This document shows, piece by piece, positions 1-8,106 of a stretch of 26,470 bases of DNA (position 1 is the stretch's first letter; each line of letters begins with the position of its first letter). The position numbers were made by a program, and so were the translations under genes. The notes beneath the pieces are model-generated. The model was not told the origin of the DNA, searched no databases, and worked only from the letters and a program-made list of their open reading frames with translations. The stretch is from an uncultured Clostridia bacterium (GTDB taxonomy: Bacteria; Bacillota; Clostridia; Oscillospirales; CAG-272), in NCBI GenBank assembly GCA_904502055.1, contig CAJGDZ010000005.1:1-26470 (forward strand), given 5' to 3'.

Positions 1-2
1 AA

Positions 3-134
3 GCGGACAAAGAGAGCTCGCTCTCTTTTCCGCATCGAGGCTTGCGGCACAAAATGACGTGAAGTTTGTGCAGACCATTGCAGTAAAAGTTTTTGCGGAG
101 CTTTTTTCGAGTTGCGAAGCAATCTCGTAAAAGC
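3..134. repeat. Cluster of three inverted repeats beyond the end of the minus-strand operon
   Basis: Three hairpins can be read by eye. The first (3-33) has arms GCGGA/TCCGC and AAGAGAG/CTCTCTT around a CTCG loop. The second (47-71) has 7-bp arms GCACAAA/TTTGTGC. The third (100-134) has arms GCTTTT/AAAAGC and CGAGTTGC paired to GCAA-T-CTCG. None carries a clean U-tract on the minus strand, so the termination site of the upstream minus-strand genes is not certain. The first is the best terminator candidate. No gene is credible in 1-173. Confidence 0.5.
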
Positions 135-173
135 AGACCGTTTCCCCAGCAGACAATATCTCACTGCAAAACT

Positions 174-1076
174 TCAATTTATCAAAACCGCGAGGATAGC
201 GGTGAGGGCGGCGGTGAAGGTGAGGATTTTGGAGGCTTGGTAGGGGCCGACGCGGTCGGCAAGCAGGTGGTGCAGATGAGAGCGGTCGGGGTACAGGGGA
301 TTTTTTCCGCCAAGAATTCGGCGCACCACGGCAAAGACAAGGTCAGCGAGAGGGAGCGCAAAGAGAAGAAGTAGGGTGAGGGGGCGGTTTAGTGTGCGTA
401 CGGCAAGGACGGCAAGCACAAAGCCCAGAAGGGTGGAGCCGGTGTCTCCCATAAAGAGGCGCGCGCCGCGCAGGTTGTAGGGCAAAAAACCAAGGCAGGC
501 GCCGCCAAGGAGGACGGCGGCCACGGCATATTCGGGGCTTGCGGAAAGGCAGAGAAGCCCAAGGCCGAGGCTCTCGCACAGAGAAACACCGGCACAGAGC
601 CCGTCAAGGCCGTCGATAAAATTGTGGGCGTTGGTCATCGTGACGGTGAAAAGAAGTGTGATCGGGAGCGCAAGAGCACCGAGCTCAAGGCTTGTCCCGC
701 CAAAGGAGAGCGTGCGAAAAGCGCCGCCGCCCATAGTGGCCACGTATGCCGCCGCGCATTGCACAAAAAACTTGATCGGCGGTGGCAGAGACAGCTCGTC
801 GTCAAGCACCCCGACCAGTACAACAAGAATTGCGCCTGACCAGATGTAAAACAAGTCAGACGCAATTTTGAAATCGTAAAAAACACTGAGAAGCAGAAAC
901 GAAAAGAAGATCGAGAGCCCGCCAAGACGCGGGATCGGGCGCGTGTGCATACGCCGTCCATCGCGCGGGATATCGATTGCACCCAGTGCGGCGGCGATGC
1001 GAAAGTCAAAGGGCGTAAGCACCAGCGACAAAAGACCCGAAAGGCACAGAGCGCGGCAAAGCCAAAGGATCTGCAA
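174..1076 (-). CDS. WecA/TagO/MraY-family polyprenyl-phosphate sugar-1-phosphate transferase
   Basis: Integral membrane enzyme of 300 aa. The family transfers a HexNAc-1-phosphate from a UDP-sugar to undecaprenyl phosphate, starting teichoic acid, capsule or other cell-wall glycan synthesis. Family motifs appear in order: DIPRDGRRMHTRPIPRLGG near residue 35, the metal-binding VLDDELSLPPPIKF segment, NFIDGLDGL, FMGDTGSTLLGF, and the C-terminal HLHHLL (HxHH) motif that separates WecA/TagO types from MraY. About ten hydrophobic segments lie between. The start is TTG, chosen because a perfect AAGGAGG (1081-1087) sits five bases upstream and overlaps the trpS stop codon, suggesting translational coupling. 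At 300 aa it is shorter than the usual 340-360. The family is clear, the sugar substrate is not. Confidence 0.88.
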   Translation of the reverse strand: MQILWLCRALCLSGLLSLVLTPFDFRIAAALGAIDIPRDGRRMHTRPIPRLGGLSIFFSFLLLSVFYDFKIASDLFYIWSGAILVVLVGVLDDELSLPPPIKFFVQCAAAYVATMGGGAFRTLSFGGTSLELGALALPITLLFTVTMTNAHNFIDGLDGLCAGVSLCESLGLGLLCLSASPEYAVAAVLLGGACLGFLPYNLRGARLFMGDTGSTLLGFVLAVLAVRTLNRPLTLLLLFALPLADLVFAVVRRILGGKNPLYPDRSHLHHLLADRVGPYQASKILTFTAALTAILAVLIN

Positions 1077-1085
1077 GCTTCCTCC

Positions 1086-2081
1086 TTAAATGACGAAACC
1101 GACCTTTCTCTTGACCTTGCTGATGGTTTTTCTGGCATAGTAGGATGCCTCGTCAGCACCCTTCTTCATAACCTCCTCGAGGTAGGCCTTGTCAGCAAGG
1201 ATCTGACGGAATTTTTCCTGCACGGGAGCGAGCGCATCGGCGCAGGCCTCACCCACGGCCATCTTGAAGTCGCCGTATCCCTTGCCGTCGAATTCTCTTT
1301 CGATCTCGGGAAGGGTCTTGCCGGTGAAGCAAGAATAAATGGTCATCAGGTTGTTGATACCGTCCTTGCCCTCGGCAAAGCGGACGGCGGTGTCCGAGTC
1401 GGTCACGGCACGCTTGAATTTCCTTATAATTGTGTCCTTATCGTCGAGAATATATACAACGGCGTTGGTGTTTTCATCGGATTTGCTCATTTTCTTGGTG
1501 GGCTCGGCCAACGACATGATCTTCATACCGCTCTTCGAGATAATGGGCTCGGGAATGGTGAAGGTGTCGGGGAAAAGCTGGTTAAAGCGCGTGGCAATGT
1601 TGCGGCAGAGCTCCACGTGCTGCTTCTGGTCGATGCCGACGGGTACGATGTCGGTCTGATACAGAAGAATGTCAGCCGCCATAAGGACGGGGTAGGTAAA
1701 GAGACCGGCGTTGATGTTGTCGGCGTGCTTTTCGCTCTTATCCTTGAATTGCGTCATGCGCGAAAGCTCGCCAAACATGGAGTAGCAGTTGAGGATCCAG
1801 GCAAGCTCGGTGTGCATCGGGACGTGCGACTGCACGTACAGCGTGTTCTTTTCGGGGTCAAGACCGCAGGCCATATAGAGCGCCAGCGTTTCATAGGTGC
1901 GGCGGCGAAGCTCGGCGGGTACCTGACGGACGGTGATGGCGTGGGAATCCACGACACAGTAGAAGCACTTATATTGCTCGGAATAGGTGGCAAAGTTTTT
2001 GATCGCACCCAGATAGTTTCCGATGGTGAGATTTCCGCTGGGCTGTACGCCCGAGTAGGATACTTTTTGATCGTTCAGCAT
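1086..2081 (-). CDS. trpS: Tryptophanyl-tRNA synthetase
   Basis: Class I aminoacyl-tRNA synthetase of 331 aa, the normal length for bacterial TrpS; it charges tRNA-Trp in the cytoplasm. The N-terminal signature SGVQPSGNLTIGNYLGAIKN holds the HIGH-type motif in the TIGN form usual for TrpS. The KMSKS loop is seen as TKKMSKSDENTN. The segment VPVGIDQKQHVELCRNIATR is the usual ATP/Trp-site region. ATG start with AAAGGAG at 2089-2095, seven bases upstream. It begins 18 bases after the aminotransferase stop and its own stop overlaps the ribosome site of the downstream transferase, so the three genes are probably cotranscribed. No T-box leader is seen upstream. Confidence 0.96.
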   Translation of the reverse strand: MLNDQKVSYSGVQPSGNLTIGNYLGAIKNFATYSEQYKCFYCVVDSHAITVRQVPAELRRRTYETLALYMACGLDPEKNTLYVQSHVPMHTELAWILNCYSMFGELSRMTQFKDKSEKHADNINAGLFTYPVLMAADILLYQTDIVPVGIDQKQHVELCRNIATRFNQLFPDTFTIPEPIISKSGMKIMSLAEPTKKMSKSDENTNAVVYILDDKDTIIRKFKRAVTDSDTAVRFAEGKDGINNLMTIYSCFTGKTLPEIEREFDGKGYGDFKMAVGEACADALAPVQEKFRQILADKAYLEEVMKKGADEASYYARKTISKVKRKVGFVI

Positions 2082-2099
2082 AATGGGACTCCTTTGGGA

Positions 2100-3296
2100 T
2101 TACTCGTTTTTGAGATACTCGCGGGCGATCTCGCCGAGCGTTTTTATGCCCGATACGATCTGCTCGTCGGTGGGGGTGGAATAGTTGAGGCGGAAGGAAT
2201 TGGAGGGCGCTTCGGTGTCACAGTTGAACGCCGAGCCGGGCACGACGGCCACCTTCTTGGCCACGGCAAATTTGGCAAAGTCCGCCGAATCGTAGCCCTC
2301 GGGAAGCGTGCACCAGATAAACAGACCGCCCTCGGGACGGGTATAGGTGATGGCCTTTGGCATCTCGCGGTCCAGGCATTCCAGCATCAGGTTGCACTTG
2401 CGGCGATAGATGGCGCGGATCTTCTCGATGTGACCGTCCAGGTCGCACTCGGTCATATATTTGTAGCAAAGCAGCTGGAAGAAGATGTTGGTGTGAACGT
2501 CCTCGCACTGCTTGCCGACCGCCATTTTCTGAATGATCGCGTTCGGGGCGACGATAAAGCCGACGCGCATACCGGCCGAGAGGATCTTGGAGAAGGACGA
2601 GCAATACACCACAAGTCCCTCGGTGTCCATGCTCTTAAGCGTGGGAATCTCCTCGCCGGCAAAGCGCAGCTCACCGTAGGGGTTGTCCTCCAGGATGATC
2701 AGCGAATGCTTCTTGGCGATCTCATAGAGCTCCTTGCGGCGTCCAAGCGACGTTGTAGAGCCGCGCGGATTCTGGAAGGTAGGAATGAGGTAGATCATTT
2801 TGGCCGTCGGGGTGGCGGCAATGGCCTTTTCCAGCTCTGCGGGGATCATGCCGTCCTCGTCCATCGGGACTCCGACCGTCTTTGCACCGCAGGCGCGGAA
2901 GGCGTTGAGCGCGCCGATAAACGACGGATTTTCGCAAAGCACCGCGTCACCGGGGTTGCAAAGCACGCGGCAGCAAAGGTCGATGCCCTGGTTGCCGCCC
3001 GACACCACCATTACGGCGTCATTCTCGCCGCCGATGCCGAATTTTTCCCTCTGGCGCTTGGCAATGGCCTCGCGGAAGGCGGGGTATCCCTCGGTGATGC
3101 TGTACTGAAGCGCGGTGGTCGAGGCATTGGCAAAAATATCTGCCGAAAGCTTGGCCAGCTCCTCTGTGGGGAAGGACTCGGGCGAGGGGTTGCCTGCCGC
3201 GAAGGAAATGATCGAGGGGTCGGTAAGGCTTTTGAAAATTTCACGGATGGCAGAGGGCTTCAGATTCTGAAACGCGTCCGAAAATGTGTAATTCAT
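2100..3296 (-). CDS. PLP-dependent class I/II aminotransferase (LysN/Aro8-like)
   Basis: Fold-type I PLP enzyme of 398 aa. Seen: SFAAGNPSPESFP near the N-terminus, GGNQGIDLCCRVLCNPGD, the FQNPRGSTTSLGRRKEL segment, LEDNPYGELRF with the cofactor-ring aspartate, and CSSFSKILSAGMRVGF with the Schiff-base lysine. The C-terminal GGLFIWCTLPEG and FRLNYSTP are typical of the 2-aminoadipate/aromatic aminotransferase group. It lacks the N-terminal winged helix of MocR regulators, so it is an enzyme. I chose the ATG at 3296 because AGGAGA (3304-3309) lies seven bases upstream; a longer frame to 3332 has no ribosome site. The amino-acid substrate cannot be told from sequence. Confidence 0.9.
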   Translation of the reverse strand: MNYTFSDAFQNLKPSAIREIFKSLTDPSIISFAAGNPSPESFPTEELAKLSADIFANASTTALQYSITEGYPAFREAIAKRQREKFGIGGENDAVMVVSGGNQGIDLCCRVLCNPGDAVLCENPSFIGALNAFRACGAKTVGVPMDEDGMIPAELEKAIAATPTAKMIYLIPTFQNPRGSTTSLGRRKELYEIAKKHSLIILEDNPYGELRFAGEEIPTLKSMDTEGLVVYCSSFSKILSAGMRVGFIVAPNAIIQKMAVGKQCEDVHTNIFFQLLCYKYMTECDLDGHIEKIRAIYRRKCNLMLECLDREMPKAITYTRPEGGLFIWCTLPEGYDSADFAKFAVAKKVAVVPGSAFNCDTEAPSNSFRLNYSTPTDEQIVSGIKTLGEIAREYLKNE

Positions 3297-3315
3297 ATTA
3301 TATTCTCCTAAATAG

Positions 3316-3348
3316 GACGGAATTTGGGGCAAAACCCGAAATTCCGTC
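3316..3348. repeat. Intercistronic hairpin between potD and the aminotransferase gene
   Basis: Perfect 10-bp arms GACGGAATTT/AAATTCCGTC enclose a GGG/CCC inner stem with a GCAAAA loop. On the minus strand (direction of the flanking genes) it starts just after the potD stop, but no U-tract follows, so it would be a processing or partial-termination element. On the plus strand a T6 run follows (3351-3356), giving a terminator shape for antisense transcription. Confidence 0.6.
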
Positions 3349-3354
3349 AGTTTT

Positions 3355-4593
3355 TTAATCGTAATACGATTCGCGTATTTTTTTCTTGATAAAGGTCACC
3401 GTAAGCGCCGCGCCGAGCGAGAGCACGATAGCGGCACAGATGATATAGATGCTGATGCCGATCTTGCTTTCGATCTTGAGCTCCTCCCACAGTGAATTCA
3501 TCATCAGGCGAGTCTCCTCGGAGAGGTCATGGTAGAACTCCATATTCCCCATATCGAAGTTGTAGAGGATATCGATCGCCTCGGGGTGGACCTCCTCCTC
3601 CATATAGGCGATGTAGTCCTCGTTTTCGTACACAAGGCGGTTGGGCGAGGCGTAGCAGATATACTCCGCGTTGGCGATCGCCACCTCCTCGCTCAGCATA
3701 AAGTTGATGTATTCGACCGCAAGGTCATAGTTCTTGGTGCCGGCCGGAATGCACATGGCGTCCACAAAGACGTTGGTGCCCTCGACGGGATGGTAGAAAT
3801 CCAGGAGCTCGTTGTCGGCATACATCGTGAAAAAGTCACCCGCGTAATACGCGGCAATGGCTGCCGAGCCGCCCTTCATTTTGTTGAAGATCTCGTCCAT
3901 AACGTAGCCCTGAACCACGTTCTTCTGCTCCTTGAGAAGCGAAAGAGCCTCCTGCCACTCAGACTCCTTATCGGAGTTGACGCTGTAGCCGAGAGCGTAC
4001 TGCGCGGTGCCAAAGGCGTCGCGCGGATTGTTGAATTGCAGAATGTTGCCGGTATAGTCCTCGTCCCACATCAGCGACCAGCTGCCGATATTCTCGTCGG
4101 CGGGGTCAACGATGTCGGTGTTGTAGAGAATGCCGACCGTTCCGTAGGTGTAGGGGACCGACCAGATCTCGTTCTCGTCGTAGTAAAGCCCCTTGAAATT
4201 GTCGTCGATGTACGCGTAATTTGCCACCGTCTGCTCCGGGTTAAGTTCACAAAGCAGACCCTCGGCGGCAAGGCGCGCGATCATATAGTCGGACGGAATG
4301 ACCACGTCATAGCTGACCGAGCCGCTGGAGAGCTTGGCGTAAAGGTCCTCGTTGCTCGAATAGGTCGAGTAGTTGACCTTGACGTTCATCCCGAGCTCCT
4401 CCTTACAGTATTGCTCAAACGCCGCGTTGGAATCCAAGGAGTCCTCCGAGCCGTCCGAGATATACTCGCCCCAGTTATAAACGTAAAGCGTGGTGGAGCC
4501 GGCACCGGCGGAGTCTTTGTTCCCGTCCGTTCCGCAGGACACTAAACAGGCAAGCATCAGGATCAGCACAAGGGCTGTCAGTAGTTTTTTCAT
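3355..4593 (-). CDS. potD: Spermidine/putrescine ABC transporter substrate-binding lipoprotein with extra C-terminal membrane helix
   Basis: Polyamine-binding component of PotABCD, 412 aa. The N-terminus is a lipoprotein signal ending LACLVSC, with the lipidated cysteine at residue 20. It continues with the PotD hallmark LYVYNWGEYI, then VIPSDYMIARLAAEGLL and SVPYTYGTVGILYNT. The ATG at 4593 is preceded by GGAGG (4600-4604) and overlaps the potC stop by four bases (ATGA). Odd point: the last ~35 residues form a hydrophobic helix (IGISIYIICAAIVLSLGAALTV) followed by a KKK-rich tail. Family members are usually ~350 aa without it, so this protein may be tethered at both ends. Family assignment is strong; putrescine versus spermidine preference is unknown. 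Confidence 0.92.
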   Translation of the reverse strand: MKKLLTALVLILMLACLVSCGTDGNKDSAGAGSTTLYVYNWGEYISDGSEDSLDSNAAFEQYCKEELGMNVKVNYSTYSSNEDLYAKLSSGSVSYDVVIPSDYMIARLAAEGLLCELNPEQTVANYAYIDDNFKGLYYDENEIWSVPYTYGTVGILYNTDIVDPADENIGSWSLMWDEDYTGNILQFNNPRDAFGTAQYALGYSVNSDKESEWQEALSLLKEQKNVVQGYVMDEIFNKMKGGSAAIAAYYAGDFFTMYADNELLDFYHPVEGTNVFVDAMCIPAGTKNYDLAVEYINFMLSEEVAIANAEYICYASPNRLVYENEDYIAYMEEEVHPEAIDILYNFDMGNMEFYHDLSEETRLMMNSLWEELKIESKIGISIYIICAAIVLSLGAALTVTFIKKKIRESYYD

Positions 4594-5402
4594 GCCGCAC
4601 CTCCGTTCTTTTGCTTTTTCTCGCCCTTGGCGCCGGCAAAATTGACGGCAAGCAGCAGTGCGAGAATGGCAAAGACCATCAGCGCGCACAGCGCGTACAT
4701 ACTGTACTTGATCTCGTGCGCGGTCTGGTTGTAAACGTAAAGCGGAAGCGTCTGAAAGTCGGGTGAGCTTACAAAATGGCTGATAACAAAGTCGTCCAGC
4801 GAGAGGGTAAAGCCGATCATCAGACCCGAAACAATGCCGGGGAGAACGGCGGGAAGCTCGACCTTAAAGAAGGTCTTGGCAGGCGTACAGCCAAGGTCCA
4901 GTGCCGCCTCGCGCAGATGCGTGTCCATCTGGCGGAAGCGCGGAAGCACCGAAAGAATGATATAAGGCAGGTTAAAGGTGGTGTGTGCGATGAGCATGGT
5001 GGTAAAGCCAAAGCGGACCGGCAAAAAGGGAACCGAGGCGGCCGCCACGAAAAGAAGCATCATCGAGACACCGGTCACGATATCGGGATTCATCATCGGG
5101 ATGTTGGTGACCGAGGTCAGCGAGCCCTTGAGAAATTTGCTTCGCGTACGGTCGATGCCAAGCGCCGCCAACGTGCCGATCACCGTGGCGATCAGCGAGG
5201 AGGAGACGGCCAGTACCAGCGAATTGCGAAGCGCGGCAAGCGCCGTCGCGTCGCGGAACAGCTCACGGTACCAGTAAAGCGAAAAGCCTGAAAAATGGTT
5301 GAGTGAGCCGGCACGGTTAAAGGAAAACAGAACCAGCACAAGGATGGGCGCATACAGAAGGGCGAACACCACCCACATATAGGCGTGAGAGAGCTTTTTC
5401 AT
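4590..5402 (-). CDS. potC: Spermidine/putrescine ABC transporter permease PotC
   Basis: Inner-membrane permease of 270 aa with about six hydrophobic segments, normal length for PotC. The N-terminus MKKLSHAYMWVVFALLYAPI and the following LVLFSFN are typical. The cytoplasmic EAA loop that docks on the PotA ATPase is seen as EAALDLGCTPAKTFFKVELP. Downstream, GFTLSLDDFVISHFVSSPDF is the conserved PotC segment. Start and stop each overlap a neighbour by ATGA, so potB, potC and potD are translationally coupled. Confidence 0.95.
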   Translation of the reverse strand: MKKLSHAYMWVVFALLYAPILVLVLFSFNRAGSLNHFSGFSLYWYRELFRDATALAALRNSLVLAVSSSLIATVIGTLAALGIDRTRSKFLKGSLTSVTNIPMMNPDIVTGVSMMLLFVAAASVPFLPVRFGFTTMLIAHTTFNLPYIILSVLPRFRQMDTHLREAALDLGCTPAKTFFKVELPAVLPGIVSGLMIGFTLSLDDFVISHFVSSPDFQTLPLYVYNQTAHEIKYSMYALCALMVFAILALLLAVNFAGAKGEKKQKNGGAA

Positions 5403-6223
5403 ACGATCATACCTCCCTCATCCTCGTCGGAAAAGCGGTTCATAACCGCCACCGAGATCAAAATCAGGATCATCATGACCAGCGAGATCGCCGCACCGAT
5501 GTTATAGGTGCTGACGTTCTTGAACTGTCTTTCGATGGTGTCACCGATCAGGTCAAACGAGCCGCCGCCCAGCTTTTGCGAGATGTAGAAGGTGCTGATG
5601 GACGGAACGAATACCATTGTGATGCCCGAAATGACGCCGGGCAGGGAGAGGGGGAGCGTAACGCGGAACAGCGTTTTCAGGCTGTTACAGCCAAGGTCGC
5701 TTGCCGCCTCGTAATAGCGCTTGTCCAGCTTGGACATGCTTGTATAGATGGGGAGCACCATATAGGGCAGAAAATCGTACACCATACCCAGAATGACCGC
5801 GCCCGACGTGCCGACGATCTTGACCTTGTCAAGCCCGAGGGACACAAGGAGCGAGTTTAAGAGACCGCCGTTGTCCAGAATGGCCATCAGCGAATAGGTG
5901 CGAATGAGAAGGCTGATCCACATCGGAAGCATCAGAAAAACGATCAGAAGCTTCTGCCGACGCGGAGAAAGCTGCGAAATGATATACGCCAACGGATAGC
6001 CGATGACAAGGCAGATGGCGGTGGCGATCAGCGCAAAGCAGATCGACAAAAGGAAAATGTGCGTATAGCTTGACAGCATGGTGATGTTGTCAAGGGTAAA
6101 GTTTCCGTACGTGTCGGTAAACGCGAAATACACGACGAAAAGCAGAGGGGCGAGGATAAAGAGCACCGCCCAGACAGTATGCGGCACGGCCGCAAATCTC
6201 TCAAGAAACGAGCGCTTGTTCAT
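5399..6223 (-). CDS. potB: Spermidine/putrescine ABC transporter permease PotB
   Basis: Inner-membrane permease of 274 aa that pairs with PotC. Hydrophobic segments run from VWAVLFILAPLLFVVYFAF through the LMLPMWISLLIRTYSLMAIL segment, a PotB hallmark. The EAA loop is AASDLGCNSLKTLFRVTLPL. The C-terminal FSDEDEGG tail is cytoplasmic by the expected topology. Start overlaps the potA stop by four bases (ATGA, 6220-6223), so translation is probably coupled to the ATPase gene. Confidence 0.95.
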   Translation of the reverse strand: MNKRSFLERFAAVPHTVWAVLFILAPLLFVVYFAFTDTYGNFTLDNITMLSSYTHIFLLSICFALIATAICLVIGYPLAYIISQLSPRRQKLLIVFLMLPMWISLLIRTYSLMAILDNGGLLNSLLVSLGLDKVKIVGTSGAVILGMVYDFLPYMVLPIYTSMSKLDKRYYEAASDLGCNSLKTLFRVTLPLSLPGVISGITMVFVPSISTFYISQKLGGGSFDLIGDTIERQFKNVSTYNIGAAISLVMMILILISVAVMNRFSDEDEGGMIV

Positions 6224-7362
6224 TCCGCCTTGGCCTCCTCCTCATCGTCCACCGATTCCACGTCCGAAAGCTCATCGAACTCGTCGCTGAAGCTGGAATA
6301 GTCGCCGAACATATTGGAATACTCGGATTTTTTCATGACGTGAATGGCATCGGGCTCAATGTAAAGACCGATGGTGGTGTCGGGGGCGGAATAGTCGGTG
6401 GTCTGGATCATCCACTTGAAGCCCTGAATGTCCACGATGATCTCCCAGTGCACGCCCTTGAAGGTCACACCGGTGACCACGCCCTGAAGCATACCCTTTT
6501 CGGGAGCTACGACGTCCACGTCCTCGGGGCGCACGACGATATCCACCTTTTCCATGGGGGCAAAGCCCTTGTCGAGACACTCGAAGGTGTGTCCCGCGAA
6601 TTTTGCCTTATAGTCCGAGATCATCACGCCGTCCAGAATGTTGGACTCGCCGATAAAGTCGGCCACGAAGGCGTTGATGGGCTCGTTGTAAATGTCGGTC
6701 GGCGTGCCGATCTGCTGGATCTTACCGTCGGCCATAACCACAACGGTATCCGACATCGAGAGGGCCTCCTCCTGGTCGTGCGTGACGTAGATGAAGGTAA
6801 TGCCGGTCTTGGCCTGGATGTTTTTCAGCTCGTTCTGCATATCCTTGCGGAGCTTTAAGTCGAGCGCACCGAGCGGCTCGTCCAGAAGCAGCACCTTGGG
6901 CTCGTTGATCAGGGCGCGCGCGATGGCCACTCTCTGCTGCTGGCCGCCCGAGAGAACGTTGACGTTCTTTCTCTCAAAGCCGCGGAGGTTGACCAGCGCC
7001 AGCATCTCCTTTACGCGGGTACGGATCTCGGCGTCGGGGGTCTTTTTGACGCGCAGACCGAACGCGATGTTCTCGTACACGTTCAGGTGAGGAAACAGCG
7101 CGTATTTCTGGAATACGGTATTCACAAGGCGTTTATAGGGCGGCACGTCGTTGATCTTTTTGCCGTCGAAGATGACGTCGCCGCTGTCGGGTGACACAAA
7201 GCCGCTGATGATACGGAGGGTCGTGGTCTTGCCGCAGCCCGAGGGTCCCAGCAGCGTAACAAATTCTTTATCGTGAATGTCAAGGTCGATGGACTTGAGG
7301 ATCTGCTCGCCGTCAAACTCCTTGCAAATGCCTTTCAACTCAATGAGCTTGTTTTTCTCCAT
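6220..7362 (-). CDS. potA: Spermidine/putrescine ABC transporter ATP-binding protein PotA
   Basis: Cytoplasmic ATPase of the polyamine importer, 380 aa. Seen in order: Walker A GPSGCGKTTT, Q-loop in VFQKYALFPHL, ABC signature LSGGQQQRVAIARAL, Walker B VLLLDEPLGALD, and the switch histidine in VTHDQEEAL. A C-terminal TOBE-type regulatory domain follows, with VVRPEDVDVV. The ATG at 7362 was chosen; an upstream TTG at 7389 is in frame, but AAGGAG (7375-7380) lies inside that extension and serves the ATG with 12-base spacing. Odd point: the last ~35 residues are strongly acidic (DEFDELSDVESVDDEEE), beyond the usual PotA end. First gene of the pot operon. Confidence 0.95.
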   Translation of the reverse strand: MEKNKLIELKGICKEFDGEQILKSIDLDIHDKEFVTLLGPSGCGKTTTLRIISGFVSPDSGDVIFDGKKINDVPPYKRLVNTVFQKYALFPHLNVYENIAFGLRVKKTPDAEIRTRVKEMLALVNLRGFERKNVNVLSGGQQQRVAIARALINEPKVLLLDEPLGALDLKLRKDMQNELKNIQAKTGITFIYVTHDQEEALSMSDTVVVMADGKIQQIGTPTDIYNEPINAFVADFIGESNILDGVMISDYKAKFAGHTFECLDKGFAPMEKVDIVVRPEDVDVVAPEKGMLQGVVTGVTFKGVHWEIIVDIQGFKWMIQTTDYSAPDTTIGLYIEPDAIHVMKKSEYSNMFGDYSSFSDEFDELSDVESVDDEEEAKAE

Positions 7363-7393
7363 TCCGCATAAATACTCCTTTTGATGCAAAACT

Positions 7394-7411
7394 TGCGAAA
7401 ATACTTTCGCA
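7394..7411. promoter_or_regulatory. 7-bp inverted repeat in the pot leader, possible operator or leader hairpin
   Basis: TGCGAAA-ATAC-TTTCGCA is a perfect palindrome with a 4-base centre. It lies about 9-26 bases downstream of the predicted transcription start of potA, where a repressor could block elongation or an RNA hairpin could form. No regulator gene is adjacent to the operon. Confidence 0.45.
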
Positions 7412-7426
7412 TTTTAGAATGGCTAT

Positions 7427-7455
7427 ATTTTAACAGATATGAAGCAAAATTGCAA
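7427..7455 (-). promoter_or_regulatory. Sigma-A-type promoter of the pot operon
   Basis: On the minus strand, -35 TTGCAA (7450-7455) and -10 TAAAAT (7427-7432) are separated by exactly 17 bases. The predicted start is near 7420, giving a leader of about 58 nt to the potA ATG. The -35 region also lies in an imperfect inverted repeat (GATAT at 7436 and ATATC at 7455 around GCAAAATTGC). Confidence 0.75.
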
Positions 7456-7478
7456 TATCTTTTTGAAAAAAACTTGTC

Positions 7479-8054
7479 TTACGGCGCCTTTTTTTGAAGA
7501 AAAATGCGAAAAAAGAGGGCGGCGGAGAACAAAAACAGAGAAAGCTCGCTTCCCGTGCGCATCAAAAGGTAGACCGAGGCACACCAAAGAACGAACAAAA
7601 ACAGAAACGAGAGTAGTTCCGAGATCCGATCGGCGGTATTGGGGGTGAGTCGGAGGCAAAGCGTGCCGTAAAGAATGCGACCGCCGTCAAATCCCTCGAT
7701 GGGCATAAGGTTGAGAAACGCGAGTGCGGCGGAAACCGCAAGGAAAAAGCCGCTTTTTTCCGTGGGGAGAAAAAGGGCGATCGGGAGAGACAGAAGGTTG
7801 GCGGTGGGGCCTGCGGCGCAGAGAAGGATCTCCTTGCCGTAGGAGGGCGGGACTCCGTCAAACAAGAGGCGTATGCCGACGCTGTCGGCGGCGATGCCGC
7901 CCGGCTTCATATGCATCAGGCGGGCCGCAAGCAGATGACCTGCCTCGTGGATGAGAATGGCAAAAAGCGTCAGGAGCGGCACGTGGGTCTGTACGGTGAG
8001 TGTCCAGAGCAAAAGTCCGGCAAGGAGAAGGGAAGCGGATATCCTCCGAAGCAT
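7479..8054 (-). CDS. M50-family site-2 metalloprotease (SpoIVFB-like)
   Basis: Small intramembrane zinc protease of 191 aa. The zinc-binding helix motif is seen as IHEAGHLLAARLM (HExxH), and the second zinc-site motif as LNLMPIEGFDGGRIL (the NPxxDG type). Hydrophobic segments flank both, starting with LLLAGLLLWTL at the N-terminus. The ATG at 8054 has GGAGG (8063-8067) eight bases upstream; a longer open frame to 8246 has no such site and would run through the iscS promoter. Members of this group cleave membrane-bound factors such as pro-sigma-K in sporulation; the substrate here is unknown. It precedes potA on the same strand, but potA has its own promoter. Confidence 0.85.
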   Translation of the reverse strand: MLRRISASLLLAGLLLWTLTVQTHVPLLTLFAILIHEAGHLLAARLMHMKPGGIAADSVGIRLLFDGVPPSYGKEILLCAAGPTANLLSLPIALFLPTEKSGFFLAVSAALAFLNLMPIEGFDGGRILYGTLCLRLTPNTADRISELLSFLFLFVLWCASVYLLMRTGSELSLFLFSAALFFRIFLQKKAP

Positions 8055-8106
8055 AATTTTTTCCTCCGAGAAACGGTTGAAATGCACGCGCGGCGCGGCT
8101 TTGTCG

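Noticed and set aside
945..3311. A 788-codon open frame on the plus strand
   Set aside because: It lies opposite the wecA-like gene, trpS and the aminotransferase gene. It has no ribosome site or domain, and arises because those genes avoid codons that give stops on the other strand.
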